Shown here: positions 1 to 13,081 of the stretch, one piece after another | Numbering within the stretch: position 1 is the stretch's first letter | Layout of the letters: each line of letters opens with the position of its first letter | Assembly (NCBI GenBank): GCA_016617855.1 | Contig: JAECUM010001166.1 | Location: 124,001 to 188,000, forward strand | Reading direction: 5' to 3' | Source of the DNA: Megalonaias nervosa | Lineage: Eukaryota > Mollusca > Bivalvia > Unionida > Unionidae | Length of the DNA: 64,000 bases | Made by a program: the position numbers and the translations under genes | The notes under the pieces: generated by a model | What the model was told of the DNA's origin: nothing | Databases searched by the model: none | Seen by the model: the letters and a program-made list of their open reading frames with translations, nothing else

Positions 1-104
1 ATCATTTTTAGCACTTGATCAATTAATTAAGTATTTAACTGTGCTCAAATGAAAATGTTTATCAGTTTGACACACAATGCAGTCTAGTGAAAATGGTCTG
101 TCAT

Positions 105-310
105 TATCAGGGTTGCATTTGGGATTGAATAAATTTTGGCACTGTCTGTCCTTAAAGTTGAAAAAAGGAGGGCCAATATAGTCAAGGTTTGGGCTAGTAC
201 TAATATTAATACCATCCTTTGTTGACCTATCCTAAAATGAATCAATACTATAATACAGCTCTAAAAATGGCATAAAAAGGTAACTAAAAATGAAAGCAAA
301 ATAAGAGAGA
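105..310. repeat. Diverged dispersed repeat, first of a pair
   Basis: AGGGTTGCATTTGGGATTGA, TTGGCACTGTC and AAAATGAAAGC segments reappear in the same order at 2290-2450 (AGGGCCGCATCTAGGATT, TTGGGCACTGTC, AAAATGAAAGC). Element class not determined. Confidence 0.4.
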
Positions 311-2289
311 TCGTTATAATGTATCCTACTTTCACTAGTATTAAAATATCAAAATGAAATCCATATTCCAGGGGTCAAGCTAGACTTCAATTTAGGGAGA
401 AGTGACTTCTTTTGGACAGAAGAGGAAGAAGTGAGAGCTGAACATTTAGAAGTAGGAGCAAAGCAAGACACGTTCTGTGTCTGTGTGTGTTTTGCTTACA
501 TTCTCCTATTTGATTTATGTCCTCTATTTCCCAGTATGCATATTTGCATTTACCATTGGTTTTAAGCAATACTTTATTTTTAAACAGAAACTTTTCTGAG
601 TTTTACAAATATTATAAACACATATGGTTCATATTCATATGTTGGCAATATGACTTAGAAAGAGAACAACAAAAGCTATACATTGTAATGAATTTTAACT
701 GTGTAACTAGATTACAGTATTGTATTTGCAAGTTAGTACAAATACTTAATCAACTACCTATAATCAATAATTTTTCTGTTTACTTTCTTAATATCCACTA
801 TAAAATGGCAGTTGAAAAGATGTCTAAACTTTGAAACAACCCCTGTGGGCCTACCATGTACAAGTGAGCAAATGCACACATCTTTCAGAGCATACTATTC
901 ATCCTAATTTCTTTGTTGCCGATAAAACTTTACCATAACTGTTCACAGACAACACAATGAAGAATCAACTAAACCGTTTCTTTCAACTAAATCGACACAG
1001 CCAATATGCAAATGCATCTATTTAAAAGAGGGGTTTTCTTAATGTAACCACTCACTTTATAGCTTCGTTACAACTGTCTACTAATAGGATTGAAAGTATA
1101 AGGTTTTATTATTTGTCTATGTACTTGGTGTAATGTTAGGCATCGGTTAAATAGTATTTGCTCTGCTGTTTTTTTCTTCTTCATATTTTCACAAAAATGA
1201 GTGAACTCAAAATACAACTTTGACCATACAGCATCTCTCAAATTCCACAACATAGTGTTGTCCCATATGTGACTGACCTACATAATTGCATTTTAAAGAT
1301 AAACTTTCAAGAATTTAGACTCTGCTTTCTATGTATTGTATATTTTCCTGAATATATCTGACCAGTGGTTTACGAAAAGAGACAATCTAATAAAGTGGTA
1401 TCTCCCCACACAGCGATGTTCGCCATTATTTCCCCATGACAGGTTCACTTACAGTTCCAAACTGATTTTATGAAAAACATAATGTACACACGGCTGTTAA
1501 AATATTCATATCATTGATTCTATTCTTAAAACACAAATTGCTATTTATATCAGTTTAAGTTTCGAAACATAAATTTGTATGTTTTTATCATCAAAGGATA
1601 ACTTGCAGAAATCGGGTAGTTGCTAACTTACTTGGGAAAGAGTTAATGGTCAATCAACTATTAAAACACATGCCTGTGAATGTGCAAGAGTTTGTTTGTC
1701 GGCGCAATTGATATCAACATCAACTATTTGATGGCTTGAAGCCTAGAATTAGCACTGTGCTATAACATAACACTGGAACTAACCTGGCTAAGGTGAGGGA
1801 GCATCTCAAAAAGGAAAGTCATTCAATGTTCCTCTCAAAATTCACAGGGTGAAGTCGTTTTAGCTTTCCTAACAAAAGAAGGCGAAGTTTACATTTTTCA
1901 GGCGACTTAGTCGCCCACTTCACCTGGTAGCATGACCCCTGATAATCACTTTCTTTAACTCAAGTTCTAAATAATTTTTTTTTAAACTGTTGCTAAAATC
2001 CAAATTAGGCTGAATTTACACCTTAAAGTCAATCAACCATATGCTCATATTAAAGTTGAAGCAGCACTGAATGACTAAACTCTGCTACTGCAAGAAAGTA
2101 TAATTTACATGAAGAATCTCCATAAATACATCCTACATACCTGGTTCTTTAAAATCATAACAAGGAACTCCAAGTCAACATCAATACTATCATTACTGTT
2201 CATGTCGATTATTAAAATGCATCAACAGAGTCAAGATCTGCTTGCATATATCATGGTGATCCTACAATGTAGGACATTAATGCTAATAT
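311..2289. other. No gene seen
   Basis: AT-rich. A minus-strand open frame near 390-465 follows an acceptor-like run but lacks recognisable protein character. GGCGAC-TTA-GTCGCC near 1900 is a short palindrome. Confidence 0.4.
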
Positions 2290-2450
2290 GCAGGGCCGCA
2301 TCTAGGATTTAGTAAATTTGGGCACTGTCCCCATCCCTTACAACTGAGTTGGGGGGAGACTATCCGGAAAGAATGGTGTGCAATCTGGTCATAGTTGGAA
2401 TTTCTCAATAGTGAAAAAATATAACTGAAAATGAAAGCTGAGTATGTGTT
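2290..2450. repeat. Diverged dispersed repeat, second of a pair
   Basis: Partner of the 105-310 segment. The AGGGCCGCATCTAGGATT start recalls common invertebrate hAT-type ends, but no matching right terminus was found. Confidence 0.4.
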
Positions 2451-3059
2451 ATCATGCATCCATTTATTTAACTTGTGTTAAAATAAGATAATGAAAATTC
2501 ATACTCTGTTTTAGTCATTCATGTTTATAAGTTTTATTTTATACACTTACCAGTAACATACTATAACTAGGCTGCACTTTAAGGTCAATAACTCCCATGT
2601 CCATTCCTAAGTTTTGAAATGGCATTGTATGCCTAAACTCTGCCATCCAACTGAAATTAAAAATCTCCAAAAACCCCACAACCAGAACAGACATGTTCTT
2701 TCAAAGTAAGACAAGGAATTGTTAGTCAACATACAGCTGGCATTACTATCATAGCATCTGCGTCAATCAAATTCATCAACAGAACAAAACAGCACAGATT
2801 AAGATTTGATGACACATTATTTAACAATATACGACAGCGACCCTGATATGTATGATTGGTGTCAGAGTAGGTGGGGAGGAGGGTTGATGTCTTACTGCCA
2901 TAACAATCATTACTGCAGAGTTCTGTTCCAACTGTGTCGATAGAAAAAGTGGAAGCCAAATTTTCTACAATATTTCACAGTTGGCAGCACATATAGACTC
3001 TGTTGTACAGATTAGTCTAGTCATTTAATTCATGCTATATTTATTCTGATGCATTTTTC

Positions 3060-4110
3060 CTTTCTGAGTAAATGCAGGTACAATCTAGTGGTCACAATTT
3101 TCAAACTCTGCTGACTGTCATTTCATTTCTTTAAGAACGATGGTACCCAAAGAATGCCCGTCACTTGAGCTAGGGGTGAAATTTCTTTAATAAAATTTAA
3201 ATCACATTGAGCCTAATGTGATTAGACATACTAGTTTTGCTACAGAATCTAAAATGGTTAATCGACCATTTTTCATCATTTCCTCAGCTACCATCACCCT
3301 TCAACCAACTAATATAGCAGTCAACAATATTGCAATATTGTACAGGAGCCAAATAGGTAAAATTTAATGGAAATAAGACACATGATTCATGAAAATTAAC
3401 ACCCAATACATATTTTTGCATGATTATGCCCCCAGAGATTCAGAAATTGTGAGCAAAATTTTCAATTTGTCCAAGAATTTCACAACTGCATCCTGAATGG
3501 CGGTGTCCTTTTTGCCATAATAATCAGTGTTATGTATCTCTGTTCTAGTAGGGGGTTGGAGGACAAATTTTCAAGAATATCTTGCATAGATGATATTGAT
3601 ACTGTTGCACACCTTGGAGTCTAATTGCTTTTTGTACAATATTTACTCTAATGTCTTTTTCTTATCCAAGTAATTCCAGGCAAAATTAAGTGGTTGCATT
3701 TTTCAAACTCTGTTGATTGCCATTGCAGTTGGTTGAAAAGCAATGGCAGCTGAGGAATGCAAAGTTTTTTTGAAATAGGTCTGCATTTCTTTAACAAAAC
3801 AAATGTCTAATTACATTCAGCCAAATGTGATTAGATATTATCCTTTTTTTTTTTATAAAAAAAAAGATACTTAAATGGCAGATCAATCAAATACAGCATT
3901 CATCTGCTTTCACTGCTTTTCAAACAAATGAAATGGCAGTCCATAATAGCAGCACTGTACAAAAGCAAAACGAGTAATTTCTACACAGATTCATACAAAT
4001 TTGGACCCAATCTACTTTTTTTTGCATGATTATGCCTGAACAGTTTCCACAAAGTCTTATAAAATTTTGAACTTAAGCAGGACTTTCACAATTGTGCCTC
4101 CGAGATGCAA
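3060..4110 (+). repeat. Direct duplication of a repeat module of about 610 bp
   Basis: The segment 3060-3530 (TGCAGGTACAATCTAGTGGT, CATTTCTTTAAGAA, CCAACTAATATAGCAGTCAA, TTTTTGCATGATTATGCC, TTTCACAACTGCATCC) recurs diverged at 3670-4110 in the same order and strand. A third relative is at 30590-31150. Confidence 0.65.
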
Positions 4111-5730
4111 CCCTACAGTATCATATAAGCAGTAAGTATTTTATGGTACGAGTTGGAAATAACTTAAAGGAAAACAAAGCAGCCACTACCCAGTCTCATT
4201 CATGTAATGACTAAATTTACCAGTTTATAAACTGTGAAAAGCATAGATCCTGATATGATATTACATAATGTATAGGCAGATGAAAGTTTATGTTGTTTAA
4301 ATTTTAAGTAAAATAGTGATGACAATAATCCTCTGCTACATTATGCAATGTCAAATAAGGGTCTTCACTGTTTGGAATTTGGTATGCATCATACATGATC
4401 AAATTTGGTGCATTTATCTATTACATAAAGTGCTAGTCATGAAAAATCCTTACTGTCAAACTGTAAGATTCATCTCATGAATTTAATGGTACAAAGTTTT
4501 GTTACAGACAAAAATCCAAACTTCTACCTCCTTGTTTCCAGTATAATTCGAACAAAGGTTCCTCACAACACTGTGCCTCACCTTTTTTTGAGTTATGGGT
4601 TGGCACAAAAACTTTAACATTGGTTTTCCCAAAAACTTTAACATCAGGTTGATGCTACTGACATTGAGATCAGCATCACATTTTTCTCCTAAAAAGGCGA
4701 GACAAAACAAAAATTGCAAACTTGTTTCTGAATAACATGTCTGCAAATTTTATTTATCAGTGAAATTGACAAGTAAATAAGGGAAGAATTTCAACTCCTT
4801 AGCTGGAAGTGCCATTTCTTGTGAAATAAAAGCAGAACAAACAAACTCTGTAAACATTCTTACCTCGTTGGTGCACACCTGAAATGAGATGTGTCATATA
4901 GCACATGTGTTCAGTGGAGGGGTAAGAAACATTACCCAAGATACATAAACATCAATCCATGTGCTATCTGTAAATTTAGCTTTGACTTAAACTAGCATAT
5001 GTGTCAATGGGTAAATGCAGGTTACACGATACAAAGATAGTGATGAGTAAAGACCTTACAGGAAACTTACAAAGCATTATGGATAAGATAAACTGAAAGC
5101 CATAATGAAGCCATTTTTTGTTTTAATCGACTACAATAGGTTCTTTAATCCTAACGAACTATCTGCTTGTTGGTTTTTGAAATTAATAAATCACTTAAAA
5201 GATGTTAAAAAAAAATGTAATTTGTTTTCCCAAAATAATAAGGATGTAAAATCAAGATATCTTCATACTGGATCAAGCATGAGAGAAAAGAGAGTGCAGG
5301 GTAGAAAACCCAACTGCCCAGGAGCCCAAGGTAGCCAGAGAAACATTTCCCCCAATGTGAAAGCACAGTCAGGCAACCAACATTTATTATTAAAAAATGA
5401 TCATGATGAAAAGCATAATGAACGTTTATATTTTTTTTCAATGACAAACATTTGACCATTAAATTATCCCCTGGGTACCTTTGGCAGGGTGCCTGAATTC
5501 TTGCCTGAATTCTTGCAATGTAATTCCCACAATAAGTGTTGGGTGATTTCAGTAGGTAAGAAGCCACACTAATCCATGTCTTAGCTACATATTATCTATT
5601 AAGTAATCACAGTCCATACCACTAGCTCCTTGGGATGAACCCTTGAAGAAACAAGACTAGCAAATGCTTGTCTTTTGTCAACACACCAACATATGGCAGC
5701 AGTCTCTTTCATCTTTGACTTGACATATTG
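4111..5730. other. No gene seen
   Basis: AT-rich sequence; open frames here have no recognisable motifs. The segment 5270-5520 is slightly more GC-rich but shows no splice-bounded exon. Confidence 0.4.
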
Positions 5731-5742
5731 AATGCCTGTGAT

Positions 5743-5861
5743 TTGTTGTTGTTGTTATTATAGGGTTTAACACCATATTTCAGCACAAGATAACCTACAC
5801 ATGTCGGCCAGTATAAATGGTGGAGGAAGAACCAGTAAAACCCTGGAAAGAACCACCAACG
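5743..5861 (-). mobile_element. SINE-B copy, 5'-truncated, perfect 12-bp target duplication
   Basis: Carries the (CAA)n tail and GTTTAACACCATATTTCAGC body of SINE-B but lacks the tRNA-like head. Flanked by AATGCCTGTGAT at 5731-5742 and 5862-5873, showing that it inserted in truncated form, as incomplete target-primed reverse transcription would produce. Confidence 0.85.
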
Positions 5862-5873
5862 AATGCCTGTGAT

Positions 5874-7862
5874 CCAATATATGCTTTCCTATTGGCCAGT
5901 GAAAGACATAGGCTCTTGCTGTAGCGCATGTGACACTTGCTTCTGTTGGCTAACTTTAGCTAAAGGACTATGGCAACCATAAAAAATCTAATCAATTGCA
6001 ATCACTATTACATACTGTACTGGCCTGCAGGGTAATGACTAAACAAAAATCGCATTTGGAAACTTTGCATTTACCTGACAGTTCAAACACGGGAATAATA
6101 GTATCAGATTAATGATAATGTGAACTGTAATGATGTAAACTTAGATAAACATAAAAGAATAGACAAGTTTCTGGTTAGGGGTGGCCAACATCTAGAAAAG
6201 TGAAGGACAACTACACACCAAGACTGGTTACCCATCCATATTTTTAAAGGTTTGGGGGGGCTGATTTATCTGACTACAAAACACCATCAAAAAAAAAAGG
6301 AAATCATTCAATTAACTTTAATTTGCTGCTCTCTATATGATTAAATAAGTGTCAAAATGTGTGAGACTTTTTTTTAGCAGGATTGATGGTGAGTTACAAG
6401 TACTGTGCCCAATCATCATTTTAGGAATCATGGTTTATACACATCATTTCTTATGCTTTATAACTCCCTTATTTACAGTAAGCAATCGTTTTTATTTAAT
6501 TCAATTTCTTTTTAAACATTCATTCCCAACCTTTAACAAAGCAGATAATGACCTAACAAACAAGGGCATTGGGAGGAATGTTATAACTATGTGCTAATTT
6601 AAGTAAACAAAAATGGCAACATTTTGTCTTCCAAACAATTGTACTTCTGATGCTTTGCGAATTTCCAATTAGGTCCATAAGACAACATGCATTATAATAT
6701 TGTTAAAGGTTTAATTCATGGCTCCATTTCAAATGAACATTTATTACATTTGGCAACAGAAGAAAAAAAATGTCAATGAATTCGTGTCATATAATTTTGT
6801 GATGTTGACTATGGATCAAGGACCCTAGTCAATCTGTTGAAGAGAAAATAAAGTCTAAAAATATGAAGAAAAAAAAACAACATAAAACAAAAACAAGATC
6901 CATTGAACAAGTAGTGTCAAATATATGGGCTGAAAATGTATATTACCTCAACAGTCTCTCAAACATTAAAAGTAACCCACACTTAGCTTTCTTAAACATA
7001 TATTCATAAAATCTATTTAAGGTAGTTCACTTTTGTAAAATCACTCCTTCCTGTGCAGCTCAAAATAATGTGTGCATTACATTATGATGTAAATGATATG
7101 ATGTTTCTTTTTTTTTTACTAAGGTGTAACGTAGTATTATGAACTCTGACAGATGGGTTGCAAGTTTTCATGGTTGCAACTGTGATACCTTATTAAACAA
7201 ATAAAATACAAAAAATCATATACAAATCAAATAGATATTCATGAAGCCAACAAAAAGTATATGAAACATCTGGAAAATGTTTAACAATTCTGACCTGCCA
7301 CAAATCTGCTGCATAGGCTTTTTGTTGTGGAAAACCAATGTGATCTCAATAATTGTGTCCCATTGAAAAAATTTACTTGCCAACAAAAGTTTTCTTTTGA
7401 TTAATTAATAAAAGGAGTCTATGATCTGTTCAAAATTTGCTGAAGTTTTAAATATTCAATCAGTTATTATTTTAATCACAATTAGTGATGAGGTACTTTT
7501 ACCCGTACTCTTCCATGCAATGATCTGAAATGGGTGATAGCTATTCAAGTCTACCGCAAACAAATGCACACCATCCAACCCATACATTTTAAGTGATTTA
7601 GATTGCTTGGACCCACAGTAATGTAAAAATAAATTCTTTTTAAAAGTTTAAAAAAACTCCAACATTTCACAAGCAATCATCCTCAAAATATCCATCCATC
7701 TCTTTTCAATACAAAAGTATTACTGTATGTTAGTACAATGCAAACTCTCTATAAAGAACACTCAACAGACCAGTTAATTTTGTCCTTTGTGGACAGGTGG
7801 CCTTATATACAAGTGAAACATGTAAGTAAGGACTCATGCAAACATTTATTCATTCTGCTTAC
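5874..7862. other. No exon seen although one is expected downstream of 7863
   Basis: The 7863-8065 exon ends in phase 1 with a good donor, so a further minus-strand exon should occur at lower coordinates. None was convincingly found between 5874 and 7862. Confidence 0.35.
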
Positions 7863-8065
7863 CAACTAGTGGAGACTTGTTGGCTGAAGATCTACTCAAT
7901 GCACTGGAGGGCATTTGTGACATCGGCGCTACTGGAAGACTTGGTATCAACCCAGGGGGAGCTGTTGGCAAGGGTGGCATATGTGGCATGGCAGGTCGGG
8001 ATAGTGTAGGAGCTGGTGGTATTGTATTGTTGCAGTGTGCAGGTTGAGCCAGTGTCGAGGAGGTG
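7863..8065 (-). CDS. Unassigned coding exon, Pro/Met-rich (candidate)
   Basis: A 203-nt stretch with acceptor ttgttgtcag and donor GTTG|GTAAGC. Read in the phase left by the upstream candidate exon (9235), it is open for 67 codons: TSSTLAQPAHCNNTIPPAPT, then LSRPAMPHMPPLPTAPPGLI, then PSLPVAPMSQMPSSALSRSS and ANKSPLV. The phase agreement across a 1.17-kb intron is the main evidence. It ends in phase 1, so at least one more exon should lie below 7863; none was identified. Function unknown; the composition suggests a disordered region. Confidence 0.5.
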
Positions 8066-9234
8066 CTGACAACAATGTTTCAAAATTAATATAGCATCTT
8101 GTATACTGTATATTAATAAGTACAAAGCACACTTTTATACCTATTATTCTTAATTTCTGACGGGGGTTCATGTTTTAAAGCAAAACACAAAGTAATTTTT
8201 CCAGGTTGATCTGACAAAGAAAAATGGCACTAAAACTGCCAACACGTCACCTTCATTCCTTATGAAATATGAAATCCATCACAATGCCACTACATTGTTT
8301 AAAAGTCTCATTTAAGAAATAAATAGTGCTAATAAATGTGAACAGTCCAATTCTTTGCTTGCTTATGTTAAGATGCTCATTTCATTTCTGATGGTTGTGC
8401 AGTTCTTATCTTGTGATTCAAATTGAAATACACATGACTGGTAACTTGTTCTTCTACTCTTCCATGCTTAGGGTCAAGCTATGCAACATGCCATCTGTAG
8501 CAGAACAAGTCTGATTACCATACCCAAAAATGATCAATATTCAATACTGTTGATCTAATAAATTTTTCATTTACTTATTAATTTCTTTATTCATGATTGA
8601 AGAGAAATATACTTTTAGAATTCAGTCAGTGTGAATGTTCTCACCTAAGGCATATAATGAGGACATATTTTTCATGACTACAGATTGCCTATTATGCTGA
8701 AACTAACGTATATCTTGAAACAATATAACAAGTTAATGAATGAAATTAGCTAATTTCTTACTTTTCTTTGGAAAATAAACTTAGTTCTGGTTTATTTCTC
8801 ATCTTAGATGTCATTATTTGACAATTCCTTGTGACAAGACTGTGACCAATGCTTGACTGACTCTGTGGTGTTTTCAGGGGCTGAAGCTTTCATGGGTCAA
8901 AGATGATTAAGATTTTTATTGTCTGGGTAAATTCTAGCTTGGACATTGAGATTTATTTCAGCATTGTCATGCTAGTCCAAAGAAATATAAATACTAGATC
9001 TGAACAACAATGATGGTGAACTTCAATGAGTTATTTGGCACATGTGTTTACTTGCACCAAGTCCAAAGAAAAGGAGGGAGGTATTCCATGTTCTTTTTTG
9101 TTTTTTTTAATTCTGTACTCCATTAACTAATTGGAGGAGGTAATATTTAGCTGGACTGAGAACATGGTGTCATGGAAAAGGAAAGCAATGCAACAGTAGC
9201 AGATACTGTATCACACCCATTAAACTTCTCTTAC
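8066..9234 (-). other. Probable intron between the two unassigned exons
   Basis: Begins with GTAAGA and ends with TTGTCAG on the minus strand. AT-rich with no repeat recognised. Confidence 0.45.
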
Positions 9235-9471
9235 CTAATTCTCATGGTAGAAAAAGGAATGCCTCCCTGGTGTTGTTGCACTGGTTGTGAGAGGGTGCTA
9301 CTACTGCCAACAATGTTGTTACTGATACTGCTGCCAATGCTGCTGATGTTGGGTTTAGATGAAGTGAAGCTGGTTGGCATATAGCAGTTTGGAGGCTGAG
9401 GGAGACTCATCAACAGCAGGTGTGGTGGAGGTGGTAATAAGGGGGGTGTTACCGACTGAACACAGATAGAT
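9235..9471 (-). CDS. Unassigned coding exon, Pro/Ser-rich (candidate)
   Basis: A 237-nt stretch with acceptor ttttatgcag and donor ATTAG|GTAAGA, open throughout in one frame (78 codons, starting and ending in split codons). The product begins SICVQSVTPPLLPPPPHLLL and continues with Pro-, Ser- and Asn-rich sequence ending STLSQPVQQHQGGIPFSTM. It ends in phase 2, exactly what the next candidate exon needs. I do not recognise the protein. It may be an alternative PIAS 3' end or a separate gene; no phase-2 donor was found in the PIAS terminal exon to link them. Confidence 0.5.
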
Positions 9472-11852
9472 CTGCATAAAAAAAAAAAAATCATGTCAAT
9501 TTTCAGTGCAAATAATTAATCTCTGTGACAGGGTTTTCTTGATGCCCCTCTGATGGTAATTGCACATATGAAATAACTGTCTTTAAAGACATGAATTATT
9601 TAAAAATTAACATTATTCTAAACAACTGATTACCCATGTATGCCTTCCTCATGTTTAATAGTCTTCTATGTATAAAACTGAGATTTTTGTGCAAAAACCA
9701 CTTTTCTTCTTTGAATCAATGACCTTGACCTTTTGAATCCAAAACTGATAGGGTTCTTCCTGACCCAAGTGCAAATCATCTGCATAGTTTTGTAACTGTA
9801 GATGATGAAGAACTAGTTTTAGTTGTTGTGCAGAAATCATGTTTCTTCTTTCAGCAAGTGACATAGACCTTGAAGTTTCGTAACTGTAGATGGTGCACAA
9901 CCCTGATTATTGTGCATAAATGAAACTGGTAACAGACAAATGAACAGACAATTTCACAGCATAATATGCTACATCTTATGGTAGTGTACAAACCTGCACA
10001 TTTAAACAATATTTCTCTGAACATATTTAGGGCATTCATTACAAGTCTTTGTTTCCTCTCTCCTCCTCAAATAATCATTGATAAGTAACATACTTGCAGT
10101 TAAAGAATTGATTGATCAAATTTTTTTTAATGATTGCTGTTATTGTTATCTTGAATACCTTGCAGACATTCTTCAACAGTATTTTTCACAAAAAGTACTG
10201 GAAAATATTGTTTATCCACTTCAAATACAAATATTTTGCTCTTATTGGCACAAAAATAACTGGCAACTGGCAAGCCTGCTGAGCAGTCAAGGCACACAGC
10301 AGCCAGATTTATAGGGGTTGCACTTTAGTATCAGATAAAATGTCATGTTCTAATGGCAATATGTCACATTCTAATAGCAATATGTCACATTCTAATAGCA
10401 ATATGTCACATTCTAATAGCAGTCTCATGACCCTACATGTCTTGATTATTTTAAATTTTATAACCTGCAAATAGATAAAACACTTATAACTTGAGAGACA
10501 GAATGAACTGAAACTGAAAAGCAGACAGATAAAAAAGAATACCAGCTGGAAAGGAGACAGAAAAGAAAGAAAATTAAGATGTGGTTTGAGGGGTAAGGTA
10601 GAAAAATACCAAAGCACAGCATGCACCATGAGCATTTTAAAATTATTTCACTGCAATATTGCTACCTCAAGCAAAACAAAAGAAGCACCCTTCTCTTTCA
10701 GAAACTGAATTAGTTCCCTCCTTAAAAACATTACCATAAAGATGTTTTACAAGATCTGCTCCTGTGATACAGATCTGTTTCTTAAGCAGTTTTGAATCAA
10801 CCTGAGAAAGTGACTCCCAGTGTTCTTGCTTTTGCTGCACAGTAACGGGTTAAAATGTATCAGAGTTAATGACCTGACATGATTTTTAAGCTGACATCAT
10901 TTTTAAGCATTGCTGAATAGTAGGTTACAGTTACTCAGTTCTGATGTAACATACTGACATCCTATAATATGGCTTGGTTTGTTGTTTTATGGAACAGATG
11001 CACAATTAGGTCGTTTAGTGCAAAGACAATTGGAATTTAGTACCTTGCCCAAGGATGCAACACGGCAGACAACCTAGACTGAACAAAAAGTGCTATTTGA
11101 ATACAAACCTTCTTGATAACAAATCACTTAGCACAGCTCCTGCCTCCATTAGTCACCATGTCTAATGTACATTCACAAACCCACTTTGGGCCTTCATGCT
11201 ATGTGTGTGTGAAACTGCCTATTACACTGATTACATTTTTCCTGGCGCTAGTCCCCATTTTAAAGGTGATTCACTCTCCAATTAGTTATTGGAAGTCTTG
11301 AACAAAAACACAGTCCAAGTCTGATGCCCTAGTCACTTTCATCATCTGGGAAACTGTCCTTCTTTGACTTCAACAGACTAAAAGGACACAGAGCTGGGAA
11401 GGGGGAAGGTTATTTGTGAATGAAGGGCAAGAAGGAATCTTAAAGGGGGCTGGCAGTTTTATTGGGGCCCCTACCTAAAATATTTAGGAAGAGGAACACA
11501 ACCTCCCAGAATAGGGATGCTTCTAAGTCATCTTAGATACAGATGACGATACAGGTTCCTGTTAATATATATACTTGTGATACTCCTGAATTTAAGGCAG
11601 GAGGTTTTAGTGACGAAGCTAGTGAATGAATCTTGTATCTAGATGATGAAACAAGGGGTTGCAGGGTAAAAGATGGAAATTGGCCAATCCCTATTTTGTC
11701 TGGCTGCCTGTTGACCTTCTATTAACTTCTGCACTGCACCCTTCACCATAGCTGGGTGGGGAAGCAGCATAAGACAAGAACTCTTCTGTGCCTCTGAAAG
11801 CATCTCCAAACTGTAGAGGATCCTGGTGTCTGATGAGCATAAGGCTTTAGAC
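9472..11852. other. No further exon recognised
   Basis: Apart from the 21-bp minisatellite, AT-rich unique sequence. The segment 11350-11850 is more GC-rich and may be an old repeat. Confidence 0.35.
10341..10425. repeat. 21-bp minisatellite, four copies
   Basis: Unit CACATTCTAATAGCAATATGT repeated nearly perfectly. The 21-bp period keeps one minus-strand frame open (repeated LLECDIL), which is incidental. Confidence 0.9.
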
Positions 11853-11983
11853 CAGGGGTGGGCAAAATACATCCTGTGTGCCAAATCCAACCCATGACCT
11901 ATTTTTATCTGTTAATTTATGTCATAGGGTATGACTTTAAAACAAACATATCCAGCTCGCACCCTGGAAGTTGCCCATGCCTG
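11853..11983. mobile_element. 131-bp hAT-type MITE with 8-bp TSD
   Basis: Starts CAGGGGTGGGCAAAATAC; the right end read in reverse is CAGGCATGGGCAACTTCC. Flanks CTTTAGAC and CATTAGAC match at 7 of 8 positions. Size, terminal CAGGGG-type motif and 8-bp duplication fit a hAT MITE. Confidence 0.72.
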
Positions 11984-13080
11984 CATTAGACATGTATTTG
12001 GGGGAAAGAAGGTGGTAAACAAAGAAGGGAAAAGGTTGAACAACTTCATTTACTGCCTAAACAAATACCCCTTCATCTTCCACTGCTTGACCAGTATAGT
12101 GGAACAAAGATGTGGACACTAGAGGATGAGAATGAACCAATACAACTGGGTCCTCCTTGAACTAATTCTCTCCCCTAGTATGGACAGTTCATTATCCCCA
12201 TCTCTAATGCAGACCTGCTTACCCCTCACTGACGATATCCGATCCTTCAGGTTAAAAAAAACTGCAGTCATCCATCCTAATGTTTAGAGCTTCCCTAGCT
12301 TCTAACTTACCAAGAAAACCATTCTATTTTAACCATTTTATTGCATTAAATTTCATGTTAATAACACACATATAAACAAAACTAAGCAAGCATCACTAAA
12401 TCTTATGAATGAAAATTGTGAAATACCCAATGACATGACTGTAAAATGACTAGTCTGGTGTAAATGAAGGCTGTAAACAACAATGTAAATATTCAGTTTT
12501 TTTAAAGATCAACACTTCTACACTGTTTCTAAACATTTGCCTCAATGATTGTTAATCTTTAAGTGATTTGTAGTAAGCAGCTTTTAATGTGGTAAAAAAT
12601 CTCATCGAAGTATTGATGATCCTTGTCATTATGTCAACAGTGCTGAGATTAAGATTCACGTTTGTAATCAAATTACACATCACTTCAGCTCCAGTGATTT
12701 TTCTATTCCTCACATCCTCCAAATTCTGATTGCAGGTGTCCCCAGAAAAATGTTATATAAATTAATTTTGTAGCACAAGTTTTATAATGTTCTTGTGTGC
12801 CTTAGATTCCACACGTCACTTACAGTCAACTCGTCAGATACAAGATAAATCCGATTTACACAATGAAGCTTGTACAAAAATGACTGCTTTTCCTGATGGT
12901 CCAAGACAGTTTTATGTGCGCTGATACAATGCTTTATATTTCTGCTTTGAAATGGATATTTTTTCTGCAGGCCTGAAAAGCTCTCATTTTTTAATTTTTT
13001 CTGCCTTAATATAATCAGACTAGCATCTTGCTGAAACTTTTTGTACTGAACATGCACAGGTGGAAATCACGTTCCAGTAA
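11984..13080. other. No gene seen
   Basis: Unique AT-rich DNA between a MITE and a SINE-B copy. Open frames are short and featureless. Confidence 0.4.
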
Positions 13081-13081
13081 A

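Noticed and set aside
365..475. Minus-strand Ser/Lys-rich terminal exon candidate after a CA-rich acceptor
   Set aside because: Its phase does not match the exon ending at 7863 and the CA run resembles repeat tail; evidence is too thin.
1847..1933. Possible MITE with CAGGGTGAAGTCG and CACTTCACCTG ends
   Set aside because: The ends match only in part and no target duplication flanks them.
4864..4878. A second 15-nt microexon candidate (GTGTGCACCAACGAG with cag acceptor and GTAAGA donor) phase-compatible with the 7863 exon
   Set aside because: TGTGCACACCTGAAA also occurs in a family D repeat near 33907, so the site may be repeat-derived, and no exon follows it.
10309..10635. Minus-strand frame with repeated LLECDIL
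   Set aside because: A 21-bp repeat necessarily keeps a frame open; nothing else supports coding.
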